NCBI RefSeq assembly: GCF_023231945.1
Contig: NZ_JAJLJH010000001.1
Location: 1,612,001 to 1,676,000 of the forward strand
Length of the DNA stretch: 64,000 nt
Origin: Scleromatobacter humisilvae
Lineage (GTDB): Bacteria; Pseudomonadota; Gammaproteobacteria; Burkholderiales; Burkholderiaceae_C
Reading direction: 5' to 3'
Translations under genes and position numbers: made by a program
Shown here: in pieces, positions 18,102 through 27,085 of the stretch
Position numbering within the stretch: position 1 is the stretch's first letter
Layout of the letters: each line of letters begins with the position of its first letter
Notes under the pieces: generated by a model
Databases searched by the model: none
What the model saw: the letters and a program-made list of their open reading frames with translations, nothing else
What the model was told of the DNA's origin: nothing

Positions 18102-18282
18102 GGGTGCCAGCGGTCTCGCAGCGGGGCTCGGGACCCAGATGGGCACCGCGGCGACCGACCGAGGCGACTGTAACTGGCTGTTGTGCGTCGTGAACTCGAC
18201 CGTGGACCTCACCCCCTTGAAAGAGCGACGATGCTGCAACATCGCACGCTTTTCAACCGTCTAAACGACCGTTCAGTGCGCG

Positions 18283-19038
18283 CTAGCCTCGCCCGACGAA
18301 CGGCATCTTCGTCGCCATGATGGTCATGAACTGCACGTTGGCCTCCAGCGGCAGGCCGGCCATGTGGACGACCGCGTCGGCCACGCGCGCGACGTCCAGC
18401 ATCGCCTCGGGCGCGATGCGGCCGTCGGCCTGCTTGACGCCGGTGGCCATGCGCGCGGCCATGTCGGTGACGGCGTTGCCGATGTCGATCTGGCCGCAGG
18501 CGATGTCGTACGCGCGGCCGTCGAGCGAGATCGACTTGGTCAGGCCCGTCACCGCGTGCTTGGTGGCCGTGTACGGCGCGGAGTCGGGGCGCGGCGCGTG
18601 CGCCGAGATCGAGCCGTTGTTGATGATGCGGCCGCCGCGCGGCGACTGCCCCTTCATCGCGCGGTACGCGCCCTGCGCGCACAGGAACATGCCGTTGAGA
18701 TTGGTGTCGACCACCGCGCGCCACTTCTCGAACGACAGGTCCTCGAACGCGATGCCGTTGGCGCTGATGCCGGCGTTGTTGAACAGCACGTCGACGCGGC
18801 CGAAGCGTTGCAGCGTGGCCGCGAACAGCGCGTCGACGTCGGCGGGCTGCGTGACGTCGGTCGGCACGCAAAGCAGCGTGACGCCGCCGCCGGCCTGCGC
18901 GGCGACCTGCTGCAGCGCGTCCGCGCGCCGGCCGGCCAGCACGACGCGGTAGCCCGCGCGCGCCAGCGCCAGCACGCAGGCCTTGCCGATGCCGCTGCCG
19001 GCTCCGGTGACGACGGCGACGGGGTTGGTTGAGCTCAT
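18283..19038 (-). CDS. SDR family oxidoreductase
   Basis: Encodes 251 residues; AGGAAG precedes the ATG. Classical [14 protein letters not shown] near residues 11-21, NNAGISANG near 88, [11 protein letters not shown] with catalytic Tyr/Lys near 158, and a C-terminal region with [11 protein letters not shown] typical of the family that includes YdfG-like and sugar/polyol dehydrogenases. Substrate unknown. Separated from the kinase gene downstream by 180 bp and divergent from the small lipoprotein gene. Confidence 0.9.
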   Translation of the reverse strand: MSSTNPVAVVTGAGSGIGKACVLALARAGYRVVLAGRRADALQQVAAQAGGGVTLLCVPTDVTQPADVDALFAATLQRFGRVDVLFNNAGISANGIAFEDLSFEKWRAVVDTNLNGMFLCAQGAYRAMKGQSPRGGRIINNGSISAHAPRPDSAPYTATKHAVTGLTKSISLDGRAYDIACGQIDIGNAVTDMAARMATGVKQADGRIAPEAMLDVARVADAVVHMAGLPLEANVQFMTIMATKMPFVGRG

Positions 19039-19188
19039 GAGGTGTCTTCCTGCTGTGGAGTTGAGGGTCAGCGGGCCTTCAGATTCGCCCTCGCGTCACC
19101 CCCTGCCTGAGGGATGCGGCGCGACGCACAAAGGATCAATATCGTTTCCTGCAGCGGGCCGCCAGATGTCCGCATCAGGGGATTCGAA

Positions 19189-19443
19189 ATGCAGAAGACC
19201 TGTCATGTCCGAAGCGGACCACGCGGTGGCGGCTACGTCACCGTCGGCACGCTGATTCTCGCCGCGGTGTCGGCCGTCATGCTCGTCATGATGTCGGGCT
19301 GCCACTCCACGCCGGCCTCCAACGCCTTCGCCGCGACGCCGGCCGACAAGGCCGTCGAGGCTCGATTGAAGCAGCCGGACCCGTTCCCGCCGCTGCAGCC
19401 GTTCGACGAGCACTTCGTCGAGGTCTCCGACGACGGCAACTGA
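19189..19443 (+). CDS. Small putative lipoprotein
   Basis: Encodes 84 residues if started at the ATG at 19189; an earlier start at 19114 is possible but weak. It has a hydrophobic stretch (YVTVGTLILAAVSAVMLVMM) ending in a lipobox-like MMSGC, then a 45-residue mature tail rich in Ala, Pro and acidic residues. No family recognised. The codon pattern and lipobox favour a real gene, but its 3' end abuts the regulator gene convergently (2 bp) and support is limited. Confidence 0.5.
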   Translation: MQKTCHVRSGPRGGGYVTVGTLILAAVSAVMLVMMSGCHSTPASNAFAATPADKAVEARLKQPDPFPPLQPFDEHFVEVSDDGN

Positions 19444-19445
19444 GC

Positions 19446-20183
19446 CTAGAGTCCGGTCGAGATCACGGCCGACAGGTCCAGCTGCGTGGCGTCGAGCTGC
19501 TGCACCGTGGCCCGATGCGCGGCGGCGGGGTCGCGCGCCTGCAGCGCGTCGAGGATGGCCTTGTGCCGCGGCAACGACAGCGCGTGCGTGTCGGGCAGCC
19601 GGCTGCTCAGCTTGATCGACTCGCGCAACGCCAGCGACAGCATCGTGCCGATGTAGGCCATCAGGTCGTTGCCGGTGGCCTCGGCGATGCGGCGATGGAA
19701 CGCGAGGTCGGGCTCCAGCATCGCGTCGGCGTCGGCCGCGGCGGCCATGCCCTCGTAGGCCTGCGCGATGCCCGCCAGTTGCTCGTCCGTCGCGGCCTGC
19801 GCCGCGAGCGCCGCGGCACCGGGCTCGAAGACGCGCCGCATGCCCATCAGCGTCTGCACGAACTCGGGGGCCGGGCGCGTCTGGATCATCCAGTACAGCA
19901 CGTCGGGGTCGAGCAGGTGCCACTCGTTGCGCGGCCGCACGATCGCGCCCGAACGCTGGCGCGACAGCACCAGGCCCTTGGCGACGAGCACGCGCACCGC
20001 CTCGCGCAGCACGGGACGGCTGACGGCGTACTTCTCGATCAGCTGGCTTTCGGCCGGCAGCCGCTCGCCCGGCGCCAGCTCGCCCGCGAGGATGCGCAGC
20101 CCCAGCTCGCGCACGATGCGGCCGTGCCGGCTCTTGCCCTCGGGCTTCGTGCGATAAGGCGACTGCTCGGCGTGGCTCGACAT
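19446..20183 (-). CDS. FadR-subfamily GntR transcriptional regulator
   Basis: Encodes 245 residues. GntR winged helix at about 20-90 (LAPGERLPAESQLIEKYAVS with SRPVLREAVRVLVAKGLV), followed by the all-helical FCD ligand domain (about 100-230), whose Asp/His metal ligands are likely among DLAFHRRIAEATGN and HKAILDALQARD. Such regulators commonly sense sugar acids. It lies 37 bp downstream of the DHDPS-family dehydratase gene on the same strand, so it is likely co-transcribed and controls the module through the site at 21185-21195. Confidence 0.92.
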   Translation of the reverse strand: MSSHAEQSPYRTKPEGKSRHGRIVRELGLRILAGELAPGERLPAESQLIEKYAVSRPVLREAVRVLVAKGLVLSRQRSGAIVRPRNEWHLLDPDVLYWMIQTRPAPEFVQTLMGMRRVFEPGAAALAAQAATDEQLAGIAQAYEGMAAAADADAMLEPDLAFHRRIAEATGNDLMAYIGTMLSLALRESIKLSSRLPDTHALSLPRHKAILDALQARDPAAAHRATVQQLDATQLDLSAVISTGL

Positions 20184-20220
20184 GTCGTCAGCGGAGTGGA
20201 CGTGGGCGCGAAGCTTACCC

Positions 20221-21153
20221 TCAACGACCCCAGCGCAACACCAGGGGATCCAGCCGTCTCGCGGCGTCGAGCAGCCCGGCGCGCACGTGCGGGCTCATCG
20301 CCGGATAGGGGCTGCGCGGCGCGTCGCAGGCGATGATGCCGCCCTCCTTCATCAAGGCCTTGGCCGCGAGGAAGCCGCCCTGGCGGTTCTCGTGGTTGAT
20401 CAGCGGCAGCCAGCGGCCGTAGGCCTCGACGGCCTCGTCGCGCCGGCCCGCGGCGAAGGCGTCGACGATGGTGCGGATGCCGTCCGGATACGCGCCGCCG
20501 GTCATCGCGCCGGTGGCGCCGGCGTCGAGGTCGGCCAGCAGCGTGATCGCCTCCTCGCCGTCCCACGGGCCCTCGATGGCGTCGCCGCCCAGCTCGATCA
20601 GCTCGCGCAGCTTGCTCGCGGCGCCGGCCGTCTCGATCTTGAAGTAGCGCACGCGCTCGAAGTCGTGCGCCATCTTCGCGAGGAACGTGGCCGACAGCGG
20701 CGTGCCGGCCATCGGCGCGTCCTGGATCATGATGGGGATGTCCAGGCCGTCGCTGAGGCGGCCGAAGAAGTGGTGGATCTGCTTCTCGCCGAGACGCAGC
20801 GTGGCGCCGTGGTACGGCGGCATCACCATCACCATCGCCGCGCCCTGGGCCTGCGCGCGCTGGCCGCGCGCAAGACAGATGTCCGTCGAGAAATGCGTCG
20901 TCGTGACGATCACCGGCACGCGGCCGGCCACGTGCTCGAGGATCGCGCGCGTGAGCGTCTCGCGCTCGTCGTCGGCCAGCACGAACTGCTCGGAGAAGTT
21001 GGCGAGGATGCACAGGCCGTTCGAGCCGGCGTCGATCATGAAGTCGACGCAGCGCTTCTGGCCGGCGAGGTCCAGCGTGCCCTCCTCGTCGAAGATGGTG
21101 GGCACCACCGGGAACACGCCCTGGTAGCGCGCGGGTCGTCGGGTCGCGGTCAT
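20221..21153 (-). CDS. DHDPS/NAL-family aldolase-dehydratase, probably 2-keto-3-deoxy-L-arabonate dehydratase-like
   Basis: Encodes 310 residues of the class I DHDPS/N-acetylneuraminate lyase TIM barrel. The Schiff-base lysine is Lys172 (RYFKIETAG). At the place of the usual YNxP motif the sequence has IQDAP (143-147), as in the L-2-keto-3-deoxyarabonate dehydratases of the non-phosphorylative arabinose route; MPPYHG lies at 111-116. The neighbouring FadR-type regulator and divergent aldose 1-epimerase fit a pentose/sugar-acid pathway, although the arabinose dehydrogenase and arabonate dehydratase are not in this window. The specific substrate is therefore an inference. Confidence 0.82.
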   Translation of the reverse strand: MTATRRPARYQGVFPVVPTIFDEEGTLDLAGQKRCVDFMIDAGSNGLCILANFSEQFVLADDERETLTRAILEHVAGRVPVIVTTTHFSTDICLARGQRAQAQGAAMVMVMPPYHGATLRLGEKQIHHFFGRLSDGLDIPIMIQDAPMAGTPLSATFLAKMAHDFERVRYFKIETAGAASKLRELIELGGDAIEGPWDGEEAITLLADLDAGATGAMTGGAYPDGIRTIVDAFAAGRRDEAVEAYGRWLPLINHENRQGGFLAAKALMKEGGIIACDAPRSPYPAMSPHVRAGLLDAARRLDPLVLRWGR

Positions 21154-21184
21154 GTCTCGCCTCGCTTTTTCATCAACTCGAATA

Positions 21185-21195
21185 AAGTATGACTA
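21185..21195. promoter_or_regulatory. Candidate FadR/GntR-type operator
   Basis: AAGTATGACTA matches the FadR-subfamily consensus TNGTNNNACNA at five of its six fixed positions and lies in a distinctly AT-rich patch (21178-21201), 32 bp upstream of the dehydratase ATG and about 75 bp before the divergent MATE gene. It is well placed for the GntR regulator of this cluster to control both directions. Confidence 0.5.
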
Positions 21196-21271
21196 TATAA
21201 GAGGACCACCCGGCCTGGCCAGTGGCCACCGTTGGTAATCGACCGTAACCGTTCGCCGCTAAGCTGACGAC

Positions 21272-22711
21272 ATGACCACCGTCTCCCAGTTGCCCGGCGA
21301 CCGCGCCCCCGGCGCGCCCGAGCCCGGGCTGCTGAAGCTCGCGTGGCCGATCTTCGCCGAGCAGTCGCTGCACATGCTGACCGGCGTGGTCTCGACGCTG
21401 ATGGCCAGCCGCATCGGCGACAACGCCGTGGCCGGCCTCGGCAGCGCCGGGCAGGTGCTGGTGATCTTCCTGATGGGCTTCAACGTGCTCGCGGTGGGCG
21501 CGTCGATCGCGACCACGCACCATCTGGGCCTGGGCGACCGCGACGGCGCGCGCCGGCTCGCGCGCGGCGCCGTGTCGACCAACCTGTGGCTGGGCGCGCT
21601 GTTCAGCCTCGTGCTCGCGTTCACCGCGCCGACGCTGCTGCGCTGGGCGCAGCTGACGCCGCCGCTGATGGTCTTCGCGCTGCCTTTCCTGCAGTGGATG
21701 GGCGGCACGCTGTTCCTGGAGTCGATGAACTACGCGCTGTGCGCGGTGCTGCGCGCGCACGGCCACACGCGCGAGGTGATGTTCGTGATCCTCGCGCAGA
21801 ACGCGGTCAACGCGGGGCTGAGCTTCCTGCTGATCTTCGGCATCGCGGGGCTGCCCGCGCTGGGCGTCATCGGCATCGTGATCGCCGCCGCCACGAGCCG
21901 CCTGCTCGCGTGCGTCGCCCTGTGGATCCTCGTGAACCTGCGCATCGGACTGCGGCTGCGCGCGCGCGACCTGGTCTCGATCCGCCTGCGCGACCTGCGC
22001 CGGCTGCTGGCGCTCGGCTTCCCCGCGGTGCTGGAGAACATCAGCTGGTTCGGTGCGTTCATGATCATCACCGCGCTCACCGCGCGCATGGGCGAGCGCA
22101 CGCTGGCCACGCAGGCCTACACGATGCAGATCGCGTCGATCGAGATGCTCGCGTGCCTGTCGATCGGCATCGGCAACGAGATCATCGTCGGCCGGCTGGT
22201 GGGCGCCGGCCGCTTCGAGGAGGCGCGCGTGCAATGCCTGGCCAACATGCGGCTCGGGCTGGTCGTGACGATGGGCGTGGCGTGCGTGTTCGCGCTGATC
22301 GCGCCCTGGGTCCTGCGCATGTTCACCGCCGATGGGCAGATCGTCTCGCTGGGCCGCACGCTGATCGTGATGGGCCTGCTGCTGGAGCCGGGGCGCAGCT
22401 TCAACCTGATCCTGATCAACGCCCTGCGCGCGAGCGGCGACAGCCGCTTCCCGCTCGCCGCGGGGCTGATCTCGCAGTGGGGAATCATGCTGTTCGGCGC
22501 CTGGCTGCTGGGCACGCACTTCGGACTCGGGCTGGTGGGCGTGTGGATCGCGCTGATCGCCGACGAGTGGCTGCGCGGCCTCTACATGCTGCAGCGCTGG
22601 CGCCGCGGGCGCTGGCTCAAGCACGCGAAGCGCATGCAGGCGCTGGCCGCCGCCCGGGACTCCCTGTTCGACGCGCATTCCCAACGACTCCAGAGCCGGA
22701 GCTTCACATGA
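21272..22711 (+). CDS. MATE family efflux transporter
   Basis: Encodes 479 residues with about 12 membrane segments in two similar halves, the MATE layout (LLKLAWPIFAEQSLHMLTG at the start, FPAVLENISWFG opening the second half). MATE proteins export cationic drugs or metabolites with Na+ or H+ exchange in the inner membrane. Its TGA overlaps the ATG of the aldose 1-epimerase gene (ATGA at 22708-22711), an unusual coupling for a multidrug exporter that hints at a role connected to the sugar module. Confidence 0.92.
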   Translation: MTTVSQLPGDRAPGAPEPGLLKLAWPIFAEQSLHMLTGVVSTLMASRIGDNAVAGLGSAGQVLVIFLMGFNVLAVGASIATTHHLGLGDRDGARRLARGAVSTNLWLGALFSLVLAFTAPTLLRWAQLTPPLMVFALPFLQWMGGTLFLESMNYALCAVLRAHGHTREVMFVILAQNAVNAGLSFLLIFGIAGLPALGVIGIVIAAATSRLLACVALWILVNLRIGLRLRARDLVSIRLRDLRRLLALGFPAVLENISWFGAFMIITALTARMGERTLATQAYTMQIASIEMLACLSIGIGNEIIVGRLVGAGRFEEARVQCLANMRLGLVVTMGVACVFALIAPWVLRMFTADGQIVSLGRTLIVMGLLLEPGRSFNLILINALRASGDSRFPLAAGLISQWGIMLFGAWLLGTHFGLGLVGVWIALIADEWLRGLYMLQRWRRGRWLKHAKRMQALAAARDSLFDAHSQRLQSRSFT

Positions 22712-23793
22712 GCCAACATCCCGCCGTCCGCCTGCATCAGCGCGAATACGGCCACCTGGGCGACGGCCGCGTCGTCCACGAGATCACGCTGTCGCACGGC
22801 GGCCTCACGCTGAGCCTGATCACGCTGGGCGGCATCGTGACGATGCTGTGGGTGCCCGACCGCGACGGCGTCGCCGCCAACGTCGTGCGCGGCTTCGACA
22901 ACCTCGACGACTACGTCCATCGCAATCCGTTCTTCGGCGTGATCGTCGGCCGCTATGCGAACCGCATCGCGCTCGGCGAGCTCGTGATCGACGGCGAGAC
23001 GCACGCGCTCTCGCGCAACAACGGCACGAACTGCCTGCATGGCGGGACCGAGGGCTTCGGCACGCGGCTGTGGGAGATCGAATCGACACGCGAGCACGAC
23101 GCGGCGCTCGGCGGGCCGGCGGTCACGCTGCGCCACGTGAGCCCGGATGGCGAGCAAGGCTTCCCGGGCCGCGTCGAGACGCTCGTCACCTATTCGCTGG
23201 GCGCCAATCGCAGCTGGCGCGTCGACTACGGGGCCACCACCGACCGCGCCACCGTCGTCAACCTGAGCCACCACGACTACTTCAACCTCGCCGGCCGCGG
23301 CAGCGCGCTCGATCACGTGTTGACGCTGCCCGCGAGCCGCTACAACCCGGTCGACGCGAGCCTGATCCCCACCGGCATCGCCGAGGTCGACGCCACGCCG
23401 TTCGACTTCCGTGCGCCCACCCGCATCCGCGCGCGCCTGGGCGACGCGCACGCGCAGCTCGCGATCGCGGGCGGCTACGACCACAACTGGATCCTGGACG
23501 ACGCGCGCATCGACACGCTGCGCCTGGCCGCGCGGCTGGAGGACCCGGCCTCGGGCCGCGCGATGGAACTGCACACGACCGAGCCGGCGCTGCAGTTCTA
23601 CTCGGGCAACTTCCTCGACGGCACGCTCGTCGGCCACGACAGCGAGGCCTACCAGCGCGGCGACGCGATCTGCCTGGAGCCGCAGCACAGTCCCGACTCG
23701 CCGCACCATGCGGAGTGGCCGACGACCGTGCTGCGGCCCGGGCAGGTCTATCGCAGCACGTCGGTCTACACGTTCACAGCTGGAACAGCGTGA
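22708..23793 (+). CDS. galM: Aldose 1-epimerase (mutarotase)
   Basis: Encodes 361 residues. Catalyses interconversion of alpha and beta anomers of free aldoses. The conserved GRYANRI (81-87), NGTNCLHGG (105-113, His111), NLSHHDYFNL (185-194, catalytic His189) and a late GDAICLEPQHSPD segment carrying the catalytic Glu are all present. No signal peptide is seen, so it is cytoplasmic. Start fixed by overlap with the MATE stop. Its end overlaps the end of the convergent pldA gene by 20 bp. Family assignment is firm; the exact sugar is not determined. Confidence 0.93.
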   Translation: MSQHPAVRLHQREYGHLGDGRVVHEITLSHGGLTLSLITLGGIVTMLWVPDRDGVAANVVRGFDNLDDYVHRNPFFGVIVGRYANRIALGELVIDGETHALSRNNGTNCLHGGTEGFGTRLWEIESTREHDAALGGPAVTLRHVSPDGEQGFPGRVETLVTYSLGANRSWRVDYGATTDRATVVNLSHHDYFNLAGRGSALDHVLTLPASRYNPVDASLIPTGIAEVDATPFDFRAPTRIRARLGDAHAQLAIAGGYDHNWILDDARIDTLRLAARLEDPASGRAMELHTTEPALQFYSGNFLDGTLVGHDSEAYQRGDAICLEPQHSPDSPHHAEWPTTVLRPGQVYRSTSVYTFTAGTA

Positions 23794-24838
23794 AGCCCAG
23801 GCCGATGCTGGTCTGGCGGTGGTTGTAGTCCAGCATCGTCTCGCCGTAGCCGGAGAACAGCTGCACGTACCAGCGCAGGCCGTCGGGCTTGGCCGACCAT
23901 ACCGGTCGCGTCCACTCGAACTTCAGCGAGCCGCGATTCCAGTCCTTGAACGAGGTGCGCGCGGTCAGCTGCATCGTCGTCTCGCCCGGCAGCCAGGCGA
24001 CGCCGAGTTCGGTGCTGCCGATGTAGTCGGCGATGTGCGGGTTGTCGTCGACGCCCTGCTCGCCCAGGCGCTGGTTGAAGCGCGCGCGCAGCGCGAAATC
24101 GTCGCGGGTGAAGTTGGTGCCCAGGTAGGCGTAGTTCCAGCTGCGTGACAGCGGCAGCCCGTAGCCGTTGGACTCGTGCGCGACGCCCAGCTGCACCATG
24201 CGCCAGCGCCAGCCGCCGCCGAGGTCGCCCATCTTGTCGGGGATCGGCACGACGTAGAAGCCCTCGGGCTGGTAGTCGCTGCTGCGGAACGGCGCCGAGT
24301 CCTGGCCGTTCCACATCTGCCAGATCGACTGCTGCGTGTACGCCAGCCACACGTCCGCGTTGGAGAACCCGACGTTCTCGAGCGCCTTGGCCCGCAGCGA
24401 CAGCTGCAGCTCCGCCTCGGTCTGGCGGTATTGCGGGAAGCTGCCGCCGTCGGGATGCGTGGGGCTGGATGGCGCGCGGTTGATGCTGGTCGAGTAGTGC
24501 GCCGGCAGCAGGAAGTTCGGCTGGTAGGTCCGCACGACGAAGGTGCCGCGCTTGTCCTCCGGAGCCAGCTCCCAGAACTTGGCGAGGTAGTCGCCGGCCT
24601 CGAGTCCCCTGCCGCTCGGCGCGGTGGCGACCTGTTCCCGCGCGCTCGGCTCGTCGCGCGCGACGGGCGGGACGATCGGCTGGACGGCGGACGGCACGGG
24701 CCGGTAGATCGCGTCGTAGCAGGCGAGCCGCTTCGCGTCGTCGAGGCCGACGCACGACGCCGGATCCTGGGCTGCCGACGCGACGGCGGGGAACGCGACG
24801 GCGAGCGCCCTGATCAGGCGGCTGGCGGTGGGCTTCAT
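23774..24838 (-). CDS. pldA: Outer-membrane phospholipase A (OMPLA)
   Basis: Encodes 354 residues with a signal peptide at about 1-22. The mature N-terminal 80 residues are a linker containing CVGLDDAKRLACYDAIY, a motif found in several exported proteins of this order. The barrel domain follows (about 100-354) with the OMPLA site AHESNGYG: His221, Ser223, and Asn235 in RSWNYAY, the same 14-residue His-to-Asn spacing as in E. coli (142/144/156). It ends in an aromatic-rich beta strand (GLGFTLFQL). It would hydrolyse outer-membrane phospholipids when the membrane is disturbed, as a Ca-dependent dimer. Divergent from pepF. Confidence 0.93.
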   Translation of the reverse strand: MKPTASRLIRALAVAFPAVASAAQDPASCVGLDDAKRLACYDAIYRPVPSAVQPIVPPVARDEPSAREQVATAPSGRGLEAGDYLAKFWELAPEDKRGTFVVRTYQPNFLLPAHYSTSINRAPSSPTHPDGGSFPQYRQTEAELQLSLRAKALENVGFSNADVWLAYTQQSIWQMWNGQDSAPFRSSDYQPEGFYVVPIPDKMGDLGGGWRWRMVQLGVAHESNGYGLPLSRSWNYAYLGTNFTRDDFALRARFNQRLGEQGVDDNPHIADYIGSTELGVAWLPGETTMQLTARTSFKDWNRGSLKFEWTRPVWSAKPDGLRWYVQLFSGYGETMLDYNHRQTSIGLGFTLFQL

Positions 24839-25103
24839 GAAGCGGACATCCTGGAAAAGTTGTGCGGGCGATCGGCAACGAAGGCCATCGACTCGCGCCT
24901 CGCGGCGGCAAGACGGGGCTGCTCGACGGCAACAGGCGGCGTCGAGGCAATGGATATGCCCGCGGCTCGGTAGTCGCCCGATGCGGGTTTCCTCTCCCGC
25001 GGTTGAGCCCCCTTGTTCTGCAATTCGTCGCGCCGCCGCCCGCGCGCGGCCTGGACCCGGCGTATCGTCCCGCGTTGACGTTTTCCGCCACTTCTCGAGC
25101 ACC

Positions 25104-26957
25104 ATGAAACTCTCTGCCATCGCCCTCGCCGCCGCGCTCGCCACCCTGGCCGCGCCGCTGACCCATGCCGCCGACACCGCAGCCAGCCCGCCCGCGCTGT
25201 GGAACCTCACGTCGCTGTACGCCGACGACGCCGCCTGGCAGGCGTCGCGCGAGAAGGTGATCGCGCGGCTGCCGGAACTGAAGGCACTGCAGGGCACGAT
25301 GGGCGCCAGCGCCGCGGGTCTGCTGCACGCGATGCAGACGATCTCGGACGTCAACCGCGAGGTCAACCGCCTCGACGCCTACGCCAGCCTGAAGGCCGAC
25401 GCCGACACGCAGGTCACCGCCAACGAGGCGCTGCGCCAGCAGTCGAACGCGCTGCAGGCGCAGGTCGCGCAGGCCACCGCGTGGGAAGCGCCGGAGGTCG
25501 CGGCGATCGGCCAGGCCAAGGTCGACGGCTACATCGCCGCCGAGCCCAAGCTCGCGCCGCACGCCTATGCGCTGCACACGATGCTGCGCCTGGCCGCGCA
25601 CACGCTGTCGGCCAGCGAGGAGGCCCTGATGGCCGGCGCGGCGGACCCGCTGTCGCAGCCGCAGCAGATCTACAGCCTGCTGTCCAACGCCGACCTGCCG
25701 TGGCCGACGATCACGGTGCGCGGCAAGAAGGTGACGCTGGACCAGGAGACCTACGTCAAGCTGCGCGAGGACGGCGACCCGAAGGTGCGCGAGCTCGTCT
25801 TCCATTCGTTCTACCCCGTCTACAAGTCGTTCCAGCGCACGATCGGCGCGATCTACGTGGCGCACCTGCGCGGCGTGGTGTTCGATGCGCATGCGCACAA
25901 GTTCGACACCTCGCTGCAGTCGAAGCTGAGCCAGGACAACACGCCGGATACCGTCTACCGTACCCTGGTCGCCGAGGCCAACGCCGGCCTGCCGACGCTG
26001 CAGCGCTACCTGAAGCTGCGCGGCCGCCTGCTGGGCCTGAAGGAACAGAAGTACTCCGACATCTACGCCGAGCTCGTGAAGGCGCCGCGCACCTACACGC
26101 TGGGCGAGGCCGAGGCGCTGACCCTGAAGGGCGTGGCGCCGCTGGGCGAGGACTACGTCAAGGCGCTGGGCCAGCACTTCCAGGAAGGCTGGATGGACGC
26201 CGTGCCGCGCAAGGGCAAGCGCTCCGGCGCCTACATGAACCCGGGCGCCTACGACGTGCATCCGTTCGTGCTCATGAGCTTCAACAACAACTACGAGAGC
26301 GTCACGACCGTGGCGCACGAGTGGGGCCACGCGATGCACACGGTGCTCGACGACGCCAAGCAGCCGTACGAGATGTCCAACTATGGCATCTTCGTCGCCG
26401 AGATCCCGTCGACCACCAACGAGATGCTGCTGGGCGACTACGTCGCGAAGAACGCGAAGACCAGGCAGGAGAAGATCTACGCGCTCGCGATGCAGCTCGA
26501 AAGCCTGCGCACCGTGTTCTTCCGCCAGGCACTGTTCGCCGAGTTCGAGCTGAAGTCGCACGAGGCCATCGAGAAGGACCAGCCGCTGACCGGCGAGGAC
26601 CTGAGCAAGATCTACCTCGACCTGCTGCGCCGCTACCACGGCGACGCGCAAGGCGTCATGAAGATCGAGGACCTGTACGGCACCGAGTGGGAATACATCC
26701 CGCACTTCTACACCGACTACTACGTGTTCCAGTACGCCACGTCGATCAGCGCGGCGGCCTACTTCGCCGAAGGCATCGAGAAGGGCGACGACGCCCTGCG
26801 CACCCGCTACCTCGACATGCTGCGCGCCGGCGGCTCCGACGACGCGTACCAGGTCGTGAAGAAGGCCGGCCTCGACATGGCCACGCCCGCTCCCTACCGC
26901 GCGCTCGTGGCGCGCATGGCGCGACTGACCGACGAGCTCGACGCCCTGACGAAATAG
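25104..26957 (+). CDS. pepF: Exported oligoendopeptidase F (M3B metallopeptidase)
   Basis: Encodes 617 residues from MKLSAIALAA; the frame is open to 24828 but this ATG yields a clean signal peptide (cleavage near residue 22, THAADT). The zinc motif HEWGH lies at 405-409 within VAHEWGHAMH, with the third ligand likely the Glu of IPSTTNEMLLGDY downstream. N-terminal helical PepF domain about 90-200 (VNRLDAYASLKADADTQ). PepF enzymes cut peptides of about 7-17 residues; most are cytoplasmic, so the signal peptide is notable and places this one in the periplasm. An AGCCCCC/GGGGGCT stem-loop follows directly. Confidence 0.93.
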   Translation: MKLSAIALAAALATLAAPLTHAADTAASPPALWNLTSLYADDAAWQASREKVIARLPELKALQGTMGASAAGLLHAMQTISDVNREVNRLDAYASLKADADTQVTANEALRQQSNALQAQVAQATAWEAPEVAAIGQAKVDGYIAAEPKLAPHAYALHTMLRLAAHTLSASEEALMAGAADPLSQPQQIYSLLSNADLPWPTITVRGKKVTLDQETYVKLREDGDPKVRELVFHSFYPVYKSFQRTIGAIYVAHLRGVVFDAHAHKFDTSLQSKLSQDNTPDTVYRTLVAEANAGLPTLQRYLKLRGRLLGLKEQKYSDIYAELVKAPRTYTLGEAEALTLKGVAPLGEDYVKALGQHFQEGWMDAVPRKGKRSGAYMNPGAYDVHPFVLMSFNNNYESVTTVAHEWGHAMHTVLDDAKQPYEMSNYGIFVAEIPSTTNEMLLGDYVAKNAKTRQEKIYALAMQLESLRTVFFRQALFAEFELKSHEAIEKDQPLTGEDLSKIYLDLLRRYHGDAQGVMKIEDLYGTEWEYIPHFYTDYYVFQYATSISAAAYFAEGIEKGDDALRTRYLDMLRAGGSDDAYQVVKKAGLDMATPAPYRALVARMARLTDELDALTK

Positions 26958-26999
26958 AGCCCCCACGCTCTCTGGCGCTCGCTGCCCCCCGAGGGGGCT
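26958..26999. terminator. GC-rich stem-loop after pepF, resembles a Burkholderiales intergenic repeat
   Basis: AGCCCCC (26958-26964) can pair with GGGGGCT (26993-26999) and an inner CCCCCGAGGGGG can also fold. The element starts one base after the pepF stop. Very similar CCCCC...GGGGG elements recur between genes in Comamonadaceae/Rubrivivax-type genomes. It separates pepF from the convergent BMP gene and probably ends transcription in both directions; there is no T-run. Confidence 0.55.
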
Positions 27000-27085
27000 G
27001 TCCGCGACTGGCCCGGCAGAGCCGGTTCCAGCGCTCCCTTGAACTTCGAGGTGAGGTTCGAGCGCCAACGGCGGGAGGCGTCGGG

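Noticed and set aside
18102-18242. N-terminal extension of the kinase from 18242
   Set aside because: Sequence before MSDSSSF lacks homology-like features and contains the AT-richer promoter area.
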